DNA of 43,048 bases, from assembly GCA_023442465.1 (NCBI GenBank), contig JAEZZQ010000006.1, positions 1 to 43,048 on the forward strand. Reading direction: 5' to 3'. Shown here in pieces: positions 15,023 to 23,777 of this stretch (position 1 is its first letter; the number at the start of each line of letters is the position of its first letter). The stretch comes from Bacillota bacterium. Its GTDB lineage: Bacteria > Bacillota > Clostridia > Lachnospirales > Lachnospiraceae. A program made the translations under genes and the position numbers. A model generated the notes under the pieces. That model was not told where the DNA came from. It saw nothing but the letters and a program-made list of their open reading frames with translations, and ran no database searches.

Positions 15023-17443
15023 ATGGCAGACAATTTTGGTTTGAAAATAGGTGTTGAGGGTGAGCGTGAATTCAAGAACGCCCTAAGGGATATCAATCAG
15101 TCCTTTAAGGTACTGGGCAGTGAAATGACCCTTGTGACCAGTCAGTTTGATAAAAACGATAAATCCATACAATCAGTTACCGCTCGGAATGCAGTTCTAA
15201 ATAAAGAGATCGATGCTCAGAAAGAGAAGATTTCCACTCTTAAGGCTGCACTTGATAATGCCTCCTCCTCTTTCGGTGAAAGTGATCGTCGTACTCAAAA
15301 CTGGCAGATTCAGCTGAACAGGGCACAAGCAGAACTCAACGGTATGGAGCGTGAACTTGAGGAGTCGACAATTGAGGCAGATAATCTCGGAGATGAATTA
15401 GACGATTCCGGTAAAAGTGCAGAAGATGCAGGTGGCAGGTTTGAAAAACTCGGTGGTGTACTTAAGGGCATTGGTGTGGCTATGGGGGCGGTTGCCGTTG
15501 CCGCCGGAGCCGCTGCTATTAAGCTCGGCAAAGAAGTTGTTCAGCAGTTCGGAGAGCTGGAACAAAACCTTGGTGGGTCTGAAGCTGTCTTCGGTGCATA
15601 CGCTGCGTCAATTCAGAAAACCGGTGAGGAAGCCTATAAAAATCTCGGTATCTCTCAAAGCGAGTATCTTGCTACCGCCAACAAAATGGGTGCATTGTTT
15701 CAGGGCTCTGGTATACAGCAACAGAAAAGTCTTGAACTAACCGAAAAGGCCATGCAACGTGCTGCTGATATGGCATCCGTTATGGGGATAGATATGTCCT
15801 CTGCGATGGAAGCGGTCACAGGTGCGGCAAAAGGTAACTTTACCATGATGGATAACTTGGGTGTTGCGATGAATGCCACAAACATCCAAGCCTATGCTCT
15901 GGCAAAGGGTCTGGATTTTACTTGGAATACCGCCACACAAGCGGAAAAAGCCGAAGTAGCGATGCAGATGTTTTTCGAGAACACCGAGCAGTATGCTGGG
16001 AACTTTGCTCGTGAATCAACGGAAACAATCACAGGCTCCATTGGATTGTTACAAGCTGCACTTGGATCATTTACAGCCGGACTTGGAAATGCCAATGCGG
16101 ATATGACAAATTTGACAGAGAATCTTGTGGATGCTTTCCAAGCAGTCGTCACAAATATTGTACCGGTCTTAGAAAATATCGTAGCAGCATTACCTACAGC
16201 GACAGGAGCAGTTTTGGAGGCGGTTGCCGACTTACTTCCGATGCTCCTTGAATTAGTCACACATATATTCACTCAGGTATTAGAAACGATTTTGAATCTT
16301 TTACCCGAACTTATCCCGGCGGCGGTTAGTGCTCTAATGATAATTGTCGGAGCACTTATTGATAATCTTCCGTTACTCATAAATGCGGCAATAGAGCTGG
16401 TCACAGCACTTGTGGAGGGTATTGGCATAGCTTTACCTCAGCTCATACCCGCAGCAGTTTCAGCGGTCACGAAGATTGTCCAGGGTTTGATTGAGAACCT
16501 GCCAATGCTGCTGGATGCGGCTTTGCAGTTGATTATAGGATTAGCACAGGGATTGGTTGATGCAATACCTCAGCTTGTTTCTGCCCTGCCTGCTATCATC
16601 GAAGCTGTGGTGGATTTTCTTATTGAATCCATTCCAGAGATTATCGATGCAGGTATCCAGTTGCTGACCTCACTGGTGACAGCATTGCCTACCATAATTA
16701 CGGCAGTTGTGGAGGCAATTCCACAGATTATTGACAGCATTATCAGTGCAGTCATTGGGTCGATTCCCTTGATTATTGATGCAGGTATCCGTCTTTTGAT
16801 ATCGCTAATTCAAGCACTCCCTCAGATTATTACTACTGTTGTAGCTGCGATTCCAAAGATTGTAACATCACTGGTGAATGCCATTATTGGTAACATCGAC
16901 AAAATCATATTAGCAGGTGTTCAGTTGTTTGTGGCATTGATTGCAAACCTGCCAAGGATAATTGTGGAGGTTGTTAAGGCAGTTCCGCAGATCATCTCTG
17001 GTTTGGTTAAAGCCTTCACTGGTTATATCGGTCAAATGGCTCAAGTGGGCGGTAATTTGATTAAAGGTTTGTGGAATGGTATCTCAGACGCAGGTGCGTG
17101 GCTATGGAATAAGATATCCGGATTCTTTGGAAATGTAGTATCAAAGATTAAGAACTTCTTTGGTATCAACTCCCCCTCAACTCTATTTGCCGGAATTGGC
17201 CACGACATGGGTGAAGGTATCGGTGTAGGTTTTGAGGATGCAATGGATGCAGTTTCAAGGGATATGCAAAATGCAGTACCCACAAACTTCGATTTGAATT
17301 ACAGAGGTTCATCAGGACAAGGCAGTGCTACAGGCACAAGCATTACGCAAAATCTATCAGTGGTAACACCAAAGGCTCTATCTGAAAAAGAATTAGCACG
17401 GGAGTTTAAGAATCTGTCCCGTAAATTGGCTCTTGAATTGTAA
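15023..17443 (+). CDS. Tape measure protein
   Basis: This 806-residue protein sets tail length and helps DNA entry. Residues 1-140 are coiled coil (many charged heptads), residues 145-175 a Gly/Ala-rich hydrophobic stretch, and residues 180-370 a soluble helical part with GLGNANADMTNL. Residues about 380-680 hold about eight hydrophobic repeats of roughly 38-40 residues with LP, IP and AAV at fixed places (such as IPQIIDSIISAVIG). The C-terminus has FFGINSPSTLFAGIGHDMGEG, a signature of Firmicute tape measures. AGGAGGAGGTG precedes the ATG. Confidence 0.93.
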   Translation: MADNFGLKIGVEGEREFKNALRDINQSFKVLGSEMTLVTSQFDKNDKSIQSVTARNAVLNKEIDAQKEKISTLKAALDNASSSFGESDRRTQNWQIQLNRAQAELNGMERELEESTIEADNLGDELDDSGKSAEDAGGRFEKLGGVLKGIGVAMGAVAVAAGAAAIKLGKEVVQQFGELEQNLGGSEAVFGAYAASIQKTGEEAYKNLGISQSEYLATANKMGALFQGSGIQQQKSLELTEKAMQRAADMASVMGIDMSSAMEAVTGAAKGNFTMMDNLGVAMNATNIQAYALAKGLDFTWNTATQAEKAEVAMQMFFENTEQYAGNFARESTETITGSIGLLQAALGSFTAGLGNANADMTNLTENLVDAFQAVVTNIVPVLENIVAALPTATGAVLEAVADLLPMLLELVTHIFTQVLETILNLLPELIPAAVSALMIIVGALIDNLPLLINAAIELVTALVEGIGIALPQLIPAAVSAVTKIVQGLIENLPMLLDAALQLIIGLAQGLVDAIPQLVSALPAIIEAVVDFLIESIPEIIDAGIQLLTSLVTALPTIITAVVEAIPQIIDSIISAVIGSIPLIIDAGIRLLISLIQALPQIITTVVAAIPKIVTSLVNAIIGNIDKIILAGVQLFVALIANLPRIIVEVVKAVPQIISGLVKAFTGYIGQMAQVGGNLIKGLWNGISDAGAWLWNKISGFFGNVVSKIKNFFGINSPSTLFAGIGHDMGEGIGVGFEDAMDAVSRDMQNAVPTNFDLNYRGSSGQGSATGTSITQNLSVVTPKALSEKELAREFKNLSRKLALEL

Positions 17444-17457
17444 AGGAGGTACGGATA

Positions 17458-18309
17458 ATGGAATTAAACTATATAAACGAAGATGGCGAGAGTATTACGC
17501 TTAAACAAAGCCGACCTTACTTTCTTTCTAAAGTAGACGGAACTGGCAACATTCGTCAAACTGTCAATACATTTAAGGCACCAGACCAGGATGGTGCTTT
17601 TTATATTTCATCAACTTTAGATATGCGAAATATTACAATTGAAGGCACGGTTGTTGCTGATAACCCTAATGATGCTTATATGCTTAGACAGCGTTTCCTT
17701 AAAATATTCAGTCCGAAGCTACTAGGGACGCTCCAATATCGAGGCAGGCAAATTTCCTGTGTTGTTGAGGATGCTGGGTTTAGTGTTTCTACAAGGCAGC
17801 GGATACCCAATTTCTTTGTAAGTCTGCTGTGTCCCTCTCCTTTCTTTGAGACACTGGATGAAATAAGAGAGGAACTGGCATCATGGATACCTTTGTTTGA
17901 ATTTGAACTGGAAATACCTATGAGTGGAATGGAATTTGGAATGAGACAACCTAGTCAGATCATTACGGTGGAAAATATCGGTGATGTGTCCTGTGGATGT
18001 GAAATTGTATTTAGGGCTCTGGGAACAGTTACGAACCCAGAACTCTTAAAGATAGACACTGGTGAATACATTCGGATTCTCACGACAATGGATGCAGGGG
18101 ATGAACTTCGAGTATATACCCATTTCGCCGGAAAGCGTGTAGTAAGAGTGGATGGTTCTTTAATTACAAATGCTTTTTCATTATTGGATACTAGCTCGGT
18201 GTTCTTTCAACTTTCCGCAGGTCTTAACACACTGCGTTATGATGCCTCAGTCAATATGGATCTGTTGGAGGTTAGTATTTATTTCCGTCCACAGTTTCTG
18301 GGGGTGTAA
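17458..18309 (+). CDS. Distal tail protein (Dit, siphovirus tail component)
   Basis: This 283-residue protein should form the ring at the tail tip that carries the host-binding parts. The N-terminal part has YFLSKVDGTG and RNITIEGTVVADNPNDAY, followed by RQRFLKIFSPKLLGTLQYRG, typical of Dit proteins. The rest is a beta-rich C-terminal domain. AAAGGAGG precedes the ATG and the gene follows the tape measure by 14 bases, the usual order. Confidence 0.88.
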   Translation: MELNYINEDGESITLKQSRPYFLSKVDGTGNIRQTVNTFKAPDQDGAFYISSTLDMRNITIEGTVVADNPNDAYMLRQRFLKIFSPKLLGTLQYRGRQISCVVEDAGFSVSTRQRIPNFFVSLLCPSPFFETLDEIREELASWIPLFEFELEIPMSGMEFGMRQPSQIITVENIGDVSCGCEIVFRALGTVTNPELLKIDTGEYIRILTTMDAGDELRVYTHFAGKRVVRVDGSLITNAFSLLDTSSVFFQLSAGLNTLRYDASVNMDLLEVSIYFRPQFLGV

Positions 18310-18311
18310 AG

Positions 18312-20252
18312 ATGGAGTTATATATCTACAATTCAAATCGAGAACTTGCAGGTATTGTGGAATCCTTCGAATACCTACGATGGGCCAGGCGGTACTCACG
18401 GTGTGGCTCATTTGAGTTAAAAGCCGTAGCAACACAGGAGAATACAGCACTATTAAAAGAAGGAAATATTATTTGGAAGAACGATGATGAGGAAGCCGGC
18501 ATTATCGAGCACTTGGAATTGTCACAAACTGAGCAGGAAATTATTACTGCAAGGGGACGCTTTGCTACATCATTTCTTGCCAGGCGTATTGTATGGCAAA
18601 CGGAGAAACTGTCCGGGGACATTTCAATTTGTGCGGAGCAGCTGATTAATAATAATCTTATCAATCCTTCTGATGCAGCAAGAAAGATTAGTGGAATAAC
18701 CTTCTCATCTCCGAACTTAAATGTGCCCATTAGCACACAGGTATCGTATCGGAACTTGATGGATGTGATAACAGATTTATGTGAGGTTACAGAGGTTGGA
18801 ATTAAGACTGTATTTACACCTTCAAATGGAATCTTTACTGTAATGTTATATATGGGATTGGAGTCACAGGCCGTGTTCTCCAAGGAGTACGAAAACTTAA
18901 TTGAACAAGTTTACACTATTAGTGCTGCTGATTATGCAAACACCGCCCTAGTCGGTGGCGAAGGTGAAGGCGCAGATCGGACATTTGTAGCCATTGTAAG
19001 TGGTTCTGGAGAGGCAAGACATGAAATATTTATAGATGCAAAAGATCTACGGAAGGATGACTTCGGAGAAGATTACATCAACACACTGATTTTTCGGGGT
19101 CAAAGCAAACTGATTGAGCAGGCAATTCGTTATACATTTGATACTTCTGTTAACCCTCACGGTAATTTGACATACAAGGTAGATTTCGACCTTGGGCAGA
19201 CCGTCAAAGTCATTTCCAAAACATGGGGAGTATCCATGACAACACGCATCACCGAAATTGAAGAAACCTATGATGCAGATGGTCAAAGTATCAGTGTGGT
19301 GTTTGGAAAAGCTGAGTTGACAATAGCACAAAAATTACGATCCGACTTGAGTGAGGTTAAAACAGCTATATCGGCTCCAACAGGCATATCTGAAATTGCA
19401 CAAGCTTTAGGAACTGTGGAGGAAACATTAGGGACTGTAGAGGGAAACTTAGGTGAAGTAGAAGGAGCGCTTAGTAATGTAGAAGAAACCTTGGGTGACT
19501 TGATGGTAATAAACCCTAAAATTAAAGGTGACAATTTTGCGGATACCATTAACAACCTGTTTGGAAAACTCCCTGCACTCGAAAATTTTGTAGGTGCGGG
19601 TACAATATCAATCGGCCAATATGCTTTACACAACATGGTACCCGGAGATGCATTTTATTTTACTTCGTACAGTGGAAATAAGTTCAGTGACCAACCAAGT
19701 GATGATGGGCATGTCTTTTTGATAAAACATAACGGGGACAACACTGGAAGTGGCTACCAACGGGCAATGGGTTTCTTTATCTCCCGAAACACTATGACTT
19801 TTTATGTAATTTCAGTATTCGTATTCAATAACCCCTCAGGGCAAGCAAACTGGCTCAACATAAACAATGAACCAATTACCACGGCCAGAATTGCGAACGG
19901 TGCGGTGACAACTGCGAAGATTGCTCAGGAAGCCAACACCTCTCTGACCTACTCACTTGGAAGTGGCGTGACAATGGGTTCAAATATGTCTTTTGTGAAT
20001 AAGGGTGTCGTTTCAATAGGAATGCAGATCAACGTGGGCGCTTCAGGAGTTGTTTCCGGTGGCACAATTCTAACTATAACAAATGCGAATTTTTACCCTT
20101 ACTCAACAGTTCGTGCTGTTGCAACTTCAGTGGGTGGTAGCGGTACAAGTATGCCGATTACGATCAACTCAAGCGGTGTGTTGGCAAATGCCGCCTCATC
20201 TACACTGCCTGCGGGTTTTTATTTAATATCTTGCTCTTATGCGAGAGCTTAA
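18312..20252 (+). CDS. Tail-associated protein, ReqiPepy6 Gp37-like, with C-terminal fibre part
   Basis: This 646-residue protein starts with a domain (residues 1-350) typical of Gp37-like/Tal tail hub proteins: FEYLRWARRYSRCGSFEL, GIIEHLELSQTEQEIITARG, ATSFLARRIV and the later GQTVKVISKTWGVSMTTRI. Residues about 365-400 are seven-residue coiled-coil repeats (LGTVEET, LGTVEGN, LGEVEGA, LSNVEET). The C-terminal 240 residues are Ser/Thr/Gly-rich beta structure and probably bind host surface or serve as a fibre tip. The start is two bases after the Dit stop, with GGGGGTG as ribosome site. Confidence 0.85.
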   Translation: MELYIYNSNRELAGIVESFEYLRWARRYSRCGSFELKAVATQENTALLKEGNIIWKNDDEEAGIIEHLELSQTEQEIITARGRFATSFLARRIVWQTEKLSGDISICAEQLINNNLINPSDAARKISGITFSSPNLNVPISTQVSYRNLMDVITDLCEVTEVGIKTVFTPSNGIFTVMLYMGLESQAVFSKEYENLIEQVYTISAADYANTALVGGEGEGADRTFVAIVSGSGEARHEIFIDAKDLRKDDFGEDYINTLIFRGQSKLIEQAIRYTFDTSVNPHGNLTYKVDFDLGQTVKVISKTWGVSMTTRITEIEETYDADGQSISVVFGKAELTIAQKLRSDLSEVKTAISAPTGISEIAQALGTVEETLGTVEGNLGEVEGALSNVEETLGDLMVINPKIKGDNFADTINNLFGKLPALENFVGAGTISIGQYALHNMVPGDAFYFTSYSGNKFSDQPSDDGHVFLIKHNGDNTGSGYQRAMGFFISRNTMTFYVISVFVFNNPSGQANWLNINNEPITTARIANGAVTTAKIAQEANTSLTYSLGSGVTMGSNMSFVNKGVVSIGMQINVGASGVVSGGTILTITNANFYPYSTVRAVATSVGGSGTSMPITINSSGVLANAASSTLPAGFYLISCSYARA

Positions 20253-20264
20253 AGGAGGAGAACT

Positions 20265-20768
20265 ATGGAGAAAAGCGGATTTTTTAATTCATCTGATGGA
20301 GATAGAGTTTATGATGCAACTGACTTCGCAGAATACTTCGGAAGTCTTGTATCTAATGGTGTCTTTTATGCAACACCAACAAACCTACAGGTTTCTCCTG
20401 GTGTTGGATTAGCAGTGAGCGTTGCAGCAGGGAGTGCATGGATTAATGGGTATAGATATGAGAATACGGATGCTCTGAACATGCCACTTACTACGGCAAA
20501 TGGAAGCAATCCTCGTATTGACAGGATCGTGGTTCGTTTAAATCAAATCAACCGAAGCATTAAAATTGCAGTTGTTGACGGGATTCCTGCTGCAACACCT
20601 GTGGCCCCAGAACTAACAAGAACCAGCGATATATATGAACTCGGAATCGCAGACGTGCTTGTACCAACGGCAGCCACATCAATAGTCGCGAATAACGTTA
20701 ATGACACCCGTCTGAACACCGAACTTTGCGGTTTGGTAAACTCGTTGGTTTCAGCGGTATATGAGTGA
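20265..20768 (+). CDS. Baseplate or tail-tip structural protein
   Basis: This 167-residue protein begins MEKSGFFNSSDGDRVYDATD and has a beta-rich core (GVGLAVSVAAGSAWINGYRYEN, then RIDRIVVRLN). I recognise this pattern from small structural proteins next to tail fibres in Firmicute phages, where it resembles the start of receptor-binding assemblies. It lies between the Tal-like protein and the Fn3 fibre. AAAGGAGGAG precedes the ATG. Exact role is unknown. Confidence 0.7.
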   Translation: MEKSGFFNSSDGDRVYDATDFAEYFGSLVSNGVFYATPTNLQVSPGVGLAVSVAAGSAWINGYRYENTDALNMPLTTANGSNPRIDRIVVRLNQINRSIKIAVVDGIPAATPVAPELTRTSDIYELGIADVLVPTAATSIVANNVNDTRLNTELCGLVNSLVSAVYE

Positions 20769-20779
20769 GGTGAAATTCT

Positions 20780-23251
20780 ATGGCAACTTATCAGGCAACA
20801 AATGCTTGTACATGGCGTAACGGAAGCTGGATTGCTGGAGTAACAGATTACGTTAGACAAGGTGTTTATCCTGATGCTAACAATTATGAGAACGTGGGCG
20901 CTATGCTGTTTGACCTCGCCAGCATCCGAAATACCTACGCAAGCTATTATCCAACATCGGCCAGCATCCACCTTGTCAGGATAGCTGCAGGCGATTGGGG
21001 CTCCGCCAGAACTATGACGCTATATGCAGGAAATGCATCTGGCATGCCTGCACCCACCTCAAGTACAAGCGTATCTGGGAGTAGACCTACGAAAGTTACT
21101 GGAGGATACAACTATACCGTTTCCGCTGGACAGGGTGCAAAAGATATTGCCATTTCCACTGCTCTAATTGATTCTATCGGTAGCGGTGCCAGTAATTGCC
21201 TATTCATGGATGCAGGCTCAAGTTCTCTGAACTACATGGGCTTTGGTGCAAGGGATAACTTAAGCCAAATTGTGCTGACTATAAACTGGGCAAGCCGGAC
21301 AACCGCTTGCAGTCCACCAGCTTCCTGCTCGGTAAACGCAACCCTCTCGGAAGGCAACGTTACATTGTCATGGAGTGGCGCATCCGGTGGCATAAATAAT
21401 GCGATATCATCTTATGAAATACAATATAGTGATTCAGTTGATAACATCACATGGGGATCATGGACAGCACTGACAACGGTAACTACTACTGCTACCAGCG
21501 GCAGTGTATCAGTTGCCCCGCCTTCAACACGTGGTCATTACCGTAGATTTCAAGTACGGACACGCGGCACAGCTGGAGCAAGCTATTATTCCGGCTGGAA
21601 GGTATCGACAAACTCTGTCCGTAGAAACACGGTACCAAGCCCGGCTACCACTGCGATAGCTTTTCCCTCAAACTATAGCGATGAAATCATCACGCTGACA
21701 TGGAGCGGGGCTTCCGGTGGAACTAGTGCTATTAAGGGCTATCAGATTGCAAGCAGGACTTCTACGGACAACAGCACCTGGAGTCCATGGAATGTTCTGA
21801 CTACCCTGACCCTGTCGGCTAGCGGTGGCAGTTATAACCCAAATGTATCGAGAGTTCCAGGCACATATACTCAATTTGGCATTTGGACGATAGACACTCT
21901 TGATGTTTATTCTTCAGAGGTAATTAGCAATAGTATCTATTGCAATATCACTGCCTGCGTAGCACCAAGCGTTTGCTCATTAAGCTCAACGTTGGCCGAA
22001 GGAAACGTCACCCTCTCTTGGAGTGGTGCTTCCGGTGGTGCAGGAAATGCCATTACATCCTATGAGATACAATATAGCGATTCATCAGATAACAGCACAT
22101 GGGGAGCATGGACAGCGCTGACAACGGTGTTCACTTCTGCAACAAGCGGTAGCGTAATTGTCAGTCCGACGACCACTCGCGGGAATTATCGCCGATTCCG
22201 AGTAAGAACCCGAGGAACAGCCGGAGAAAGTTTCTATTCCGATTGGACTATATCTAGCAACACCGTCCGTAGAAATACACTGCCGATACCACCGACTACC
22301 TTTACCGCTGCTCCTCCTATATATGAGGTTAGAAAAATAACCCTTTCGTGGAGTGGAACAATACCGGGAACCAGTGCTATTAAGCAGTATGTTATTCAAC
22401 AGGCAACATCTACAGACGGAGTAAATTGGTCGGCATATGAAGCTCTGACTACTGTAGTTTCAAGTGCTACTTCTGGCATCCTCGAAGTGAATGGTTCACA
22501 GATAGCTGGTACCTATACTCGTTACCGTATCAGTGTAACCGATACATTGGATGCAGTCTCCGCTTATGTAGTCAGCGGAACAGTAAAGAAAAATAGTCCC
22601 CCTGCTGCACCAACAATTATCTGCCCTATTTCTGGTAGTTCTACTTATAACACTACGCCACGTTTTATGATTATAACGGGCATAGAGCCAGATGGTCAGA
22701 CGCAAATAGTGGAGGTCAAAGTCGATTCTGGCCCGTGGCAAAACAGCGTAGACAATCCTGAAAGGTTTTCTACAAGTGGTTTTCTCGGTAACGGTGTTAA
22801 GACGATTTATCAAGCTTTACCTCTTTCTGTTGGAAATCACACGGTTACTTTCCGTTGTCTTGACAGTGATATCGAGTCAGCAAGCGCAGAAATAGTTCGT
22901 ACCTTCACAGTATTGGAGTTACCTTTTGAAGTCATCACAGCTAATGTAACACATGTAAAGGCAATGCATATTCAGACCCTTCGTACTGCTGTAACCAGAG
23001 TGCGTAGCTATTACAACCTTTCCTCTGTGACTTGGAAAGAGGAGATCGTTGCGGGTAGAACAACTGTAAAAAACTGGCCGTTTCACATTACTGAAATACA
23101 CAAGGCAATGGATTCGGTTATTACGGTAATAAACGATTTTGATTCCGCTACGACATTTGACATTCCACCATTCTCATGGCTACCCATTGGAACAGGGCGA
23201 CCGAAGGCAGATGTTATGGAGCAAATACACAATCTTATTGTGAAACTATAA
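20780..23251 (+). CDS. Tail fibre with fibronectin type III repeats
   Basis: This 823-residue protein has an N-terminal beta domain (residues 1-172, with a DNRF-like carbohydrate-binding look and ASIHLVRIAAGDWG). Residues 174-605 hold four fibronectin III-like modules marked by VTLSWSGASGG and YRRFQVRTRGTAG. Modules 1+2 and 3+4 are a tandem copy with a 216-residue period. Residues about 610-715 are an Ig-like module, and residues 720-823 form a helical C-terminal domain (HVKAMHIQTLRTAVTRVR). Such fibres bind cell-surface sugars or proteins. GTGAGGTGA precedes the ATG, and a terminator follows. Confidence 0.85.
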   Translation: MATYQATNACTWRNGSWIAGVTDYVRQGVYPDANNYENVGAMLFDLASIRNTYASYYPTSASIHLVRIAAGDWGSARTMTLYAGNASGMPAPTSSTSVSGSRPTKVTGGYNYTVSAGQGAKDIAISTALIDSIGSGASNCLFMDAGSSSLNYMGFGARDNLSQIVLTINWASRTTACSPPASCSVNATLSEGNVTLSWSGASGGINNAISSYEIQYSDSVDNITWGSWTALTTVTTTATSGSVSVAPPSTRGHYRRFQVRTRGTAGASYYSGWKVSTNSVRRNTVPSPATTAIAFPSNYSDEIITLTWSGASGGTSAIKGYQIASRTSTDNSTWSPWNVLTTLTLSASGGSYNPNVSRVPGTYTQFGIWTIDTLDVYSSEVISNSIYCNITACVAPSVCSLSSTLAEGNVTLSWSGASGGAGNAITSYEIQYSDSSDNSTWGAWTALTTVFTSATSGSVIVSPTTTRGNYRRFRVRTRGTAGESFYSDWTISSNTVRRNTLPIPPTTFTAAPPIYEVRKITLSWSGTIPGTSAIKQYVIQQATSTDGVNWSAYEALTTVVSSATSGILEVNGSQIAGTYTRYRISVTDTLDAVSAYVVSGTVKKNSPPAAPTIICPISGSSTYNTTPRFMIITGIEPDGQTQIVEVKVDSGPWQNSVDNPERFSTSGFLGNGVKTIYQALPLSVGNHTVTFRCLDSDIESASAEIVRTFTVLELPFEVITANVTHVKAMHIQTLRTAVTRVRSYYNLSSVTWKEEIVAGRTTVKNWPFHITEIHKAMDSVITVINDFDSATTFDIPPFSWLPIGTGRPKADVMEQIHNLIVKL
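21302..22597 (+). repeat. Tandem 648-base duplication in the fibre gene
   Basis: Copy 1 runs from about 21302 to 21949 and copy 2 from 21950 to about 22597. Matching landmarks such as GAAGG(C/A)AACGT end at 21360 and 22008, exactly 648 bases apart. Each copy encodes two Fn3-like modules. The first module is much better conserved between copies than the second. Divergence at third codon positions shows the copying is old. Confidence 0.8.
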
Positions 23252-23272
23252 GGGTTAAGAAAATACAATTAG

Positions 23273-23302
23273 GCGCTCTTGTTTTATGCAGGGGCGCTTT
23301 TC
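23273..23302 (+). terminator. Intrinsic terminator after the tail fibre gene
   Basis: GCGCTCTTG (23273-23281) pairs with CAGGGGCGC (23289-23297) with two G:T pairs, followed by TTTTC. It separates the structural operon from the lysis genes. Confidence 0.7.
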
Positions 23303-23336
23303 TATACACAAATTTCAACTAATGGAGGTGTTTTTA

Positions 23337-23777
23337 ATGAAAGAGATATGGAACTGGATACAATTAGCCTTTGCAGCTGTTGGAGGATTTCTTGGATGGT
23401 TTCTTGGTGGCTATGACGGTTTTCTTTATGCGCTGATAGCATTTGTCGCAATAGATTATGTGACCGGAGTGCTCTGTGCCGTCATTGATAAAGAGCTGTC
23501 CAGTGAAATTGGAGCAAAAGGCATCTTTAAAAAGGTGCTTATTTTTACATTGGTGGGTGTGACCCACATTCTTGATACGCAGATACTTGGTAGCACTGTT
23601 GACAGTGGTGGTGTACTTCGAACTGCAGTAATCTTTTTTTATTTGAGTAATGAAGGGGTTTCCATTTTGGAGAATGCCGGACATATCGGTCTACCTATCC
23701 CAGAAAAACTTAAAGAGGTTCTAGAACAGTTACATGGGCGCGATAGGAAAACCCCAAAGTCAGGTGATGAATTATGA
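23337..23777 (+). CDS. Phage holin (toxin secretion/lysis holin family)
   Basis: This 146-residue membrane protein has a hydrophobic segment near residues 8-28 (AFAAVGGFLGWFLGGYDG), one at about 30-48 (ALIAFVAIDYVTGVLCAV), one near 66-80 (VLIFTLVGVTHILD), and one at about 90-106 (VLRTAVIFFYLSNEG). DYVTGVL and FFYLSNEGVSILEN are typical of this holin family, which forms pores that release the endolysin. ATG 23337 follows GGAGGTG by six bases; the open frame extends to 23286 but the extra part crosses the upstream terminator. It overlaps the next gene by four bases. Confidence 0.9.
   Translation: MKEIWNWIQLAFAAVGGFLGWFLGGYDGFLYALIAFVAIDYVTGVLCAVIDKELSSEIGAKGIFKKVLIFTLVGVTHILDTQILGSTVDSGGVLRTAVIFFYLSNEGVSILENAGHIGLPIPEKLKEVLEQLHGRDRKTPKSGDEL

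Noticed and set aside
19750..19761. GTGGCTACCA, as in the repeated hairpin element
   Set aside because: It is inside the Tal-like gene and encodes GSGYQR; the TCAGATTTC and CCTCC parts and pairing arms are missing.
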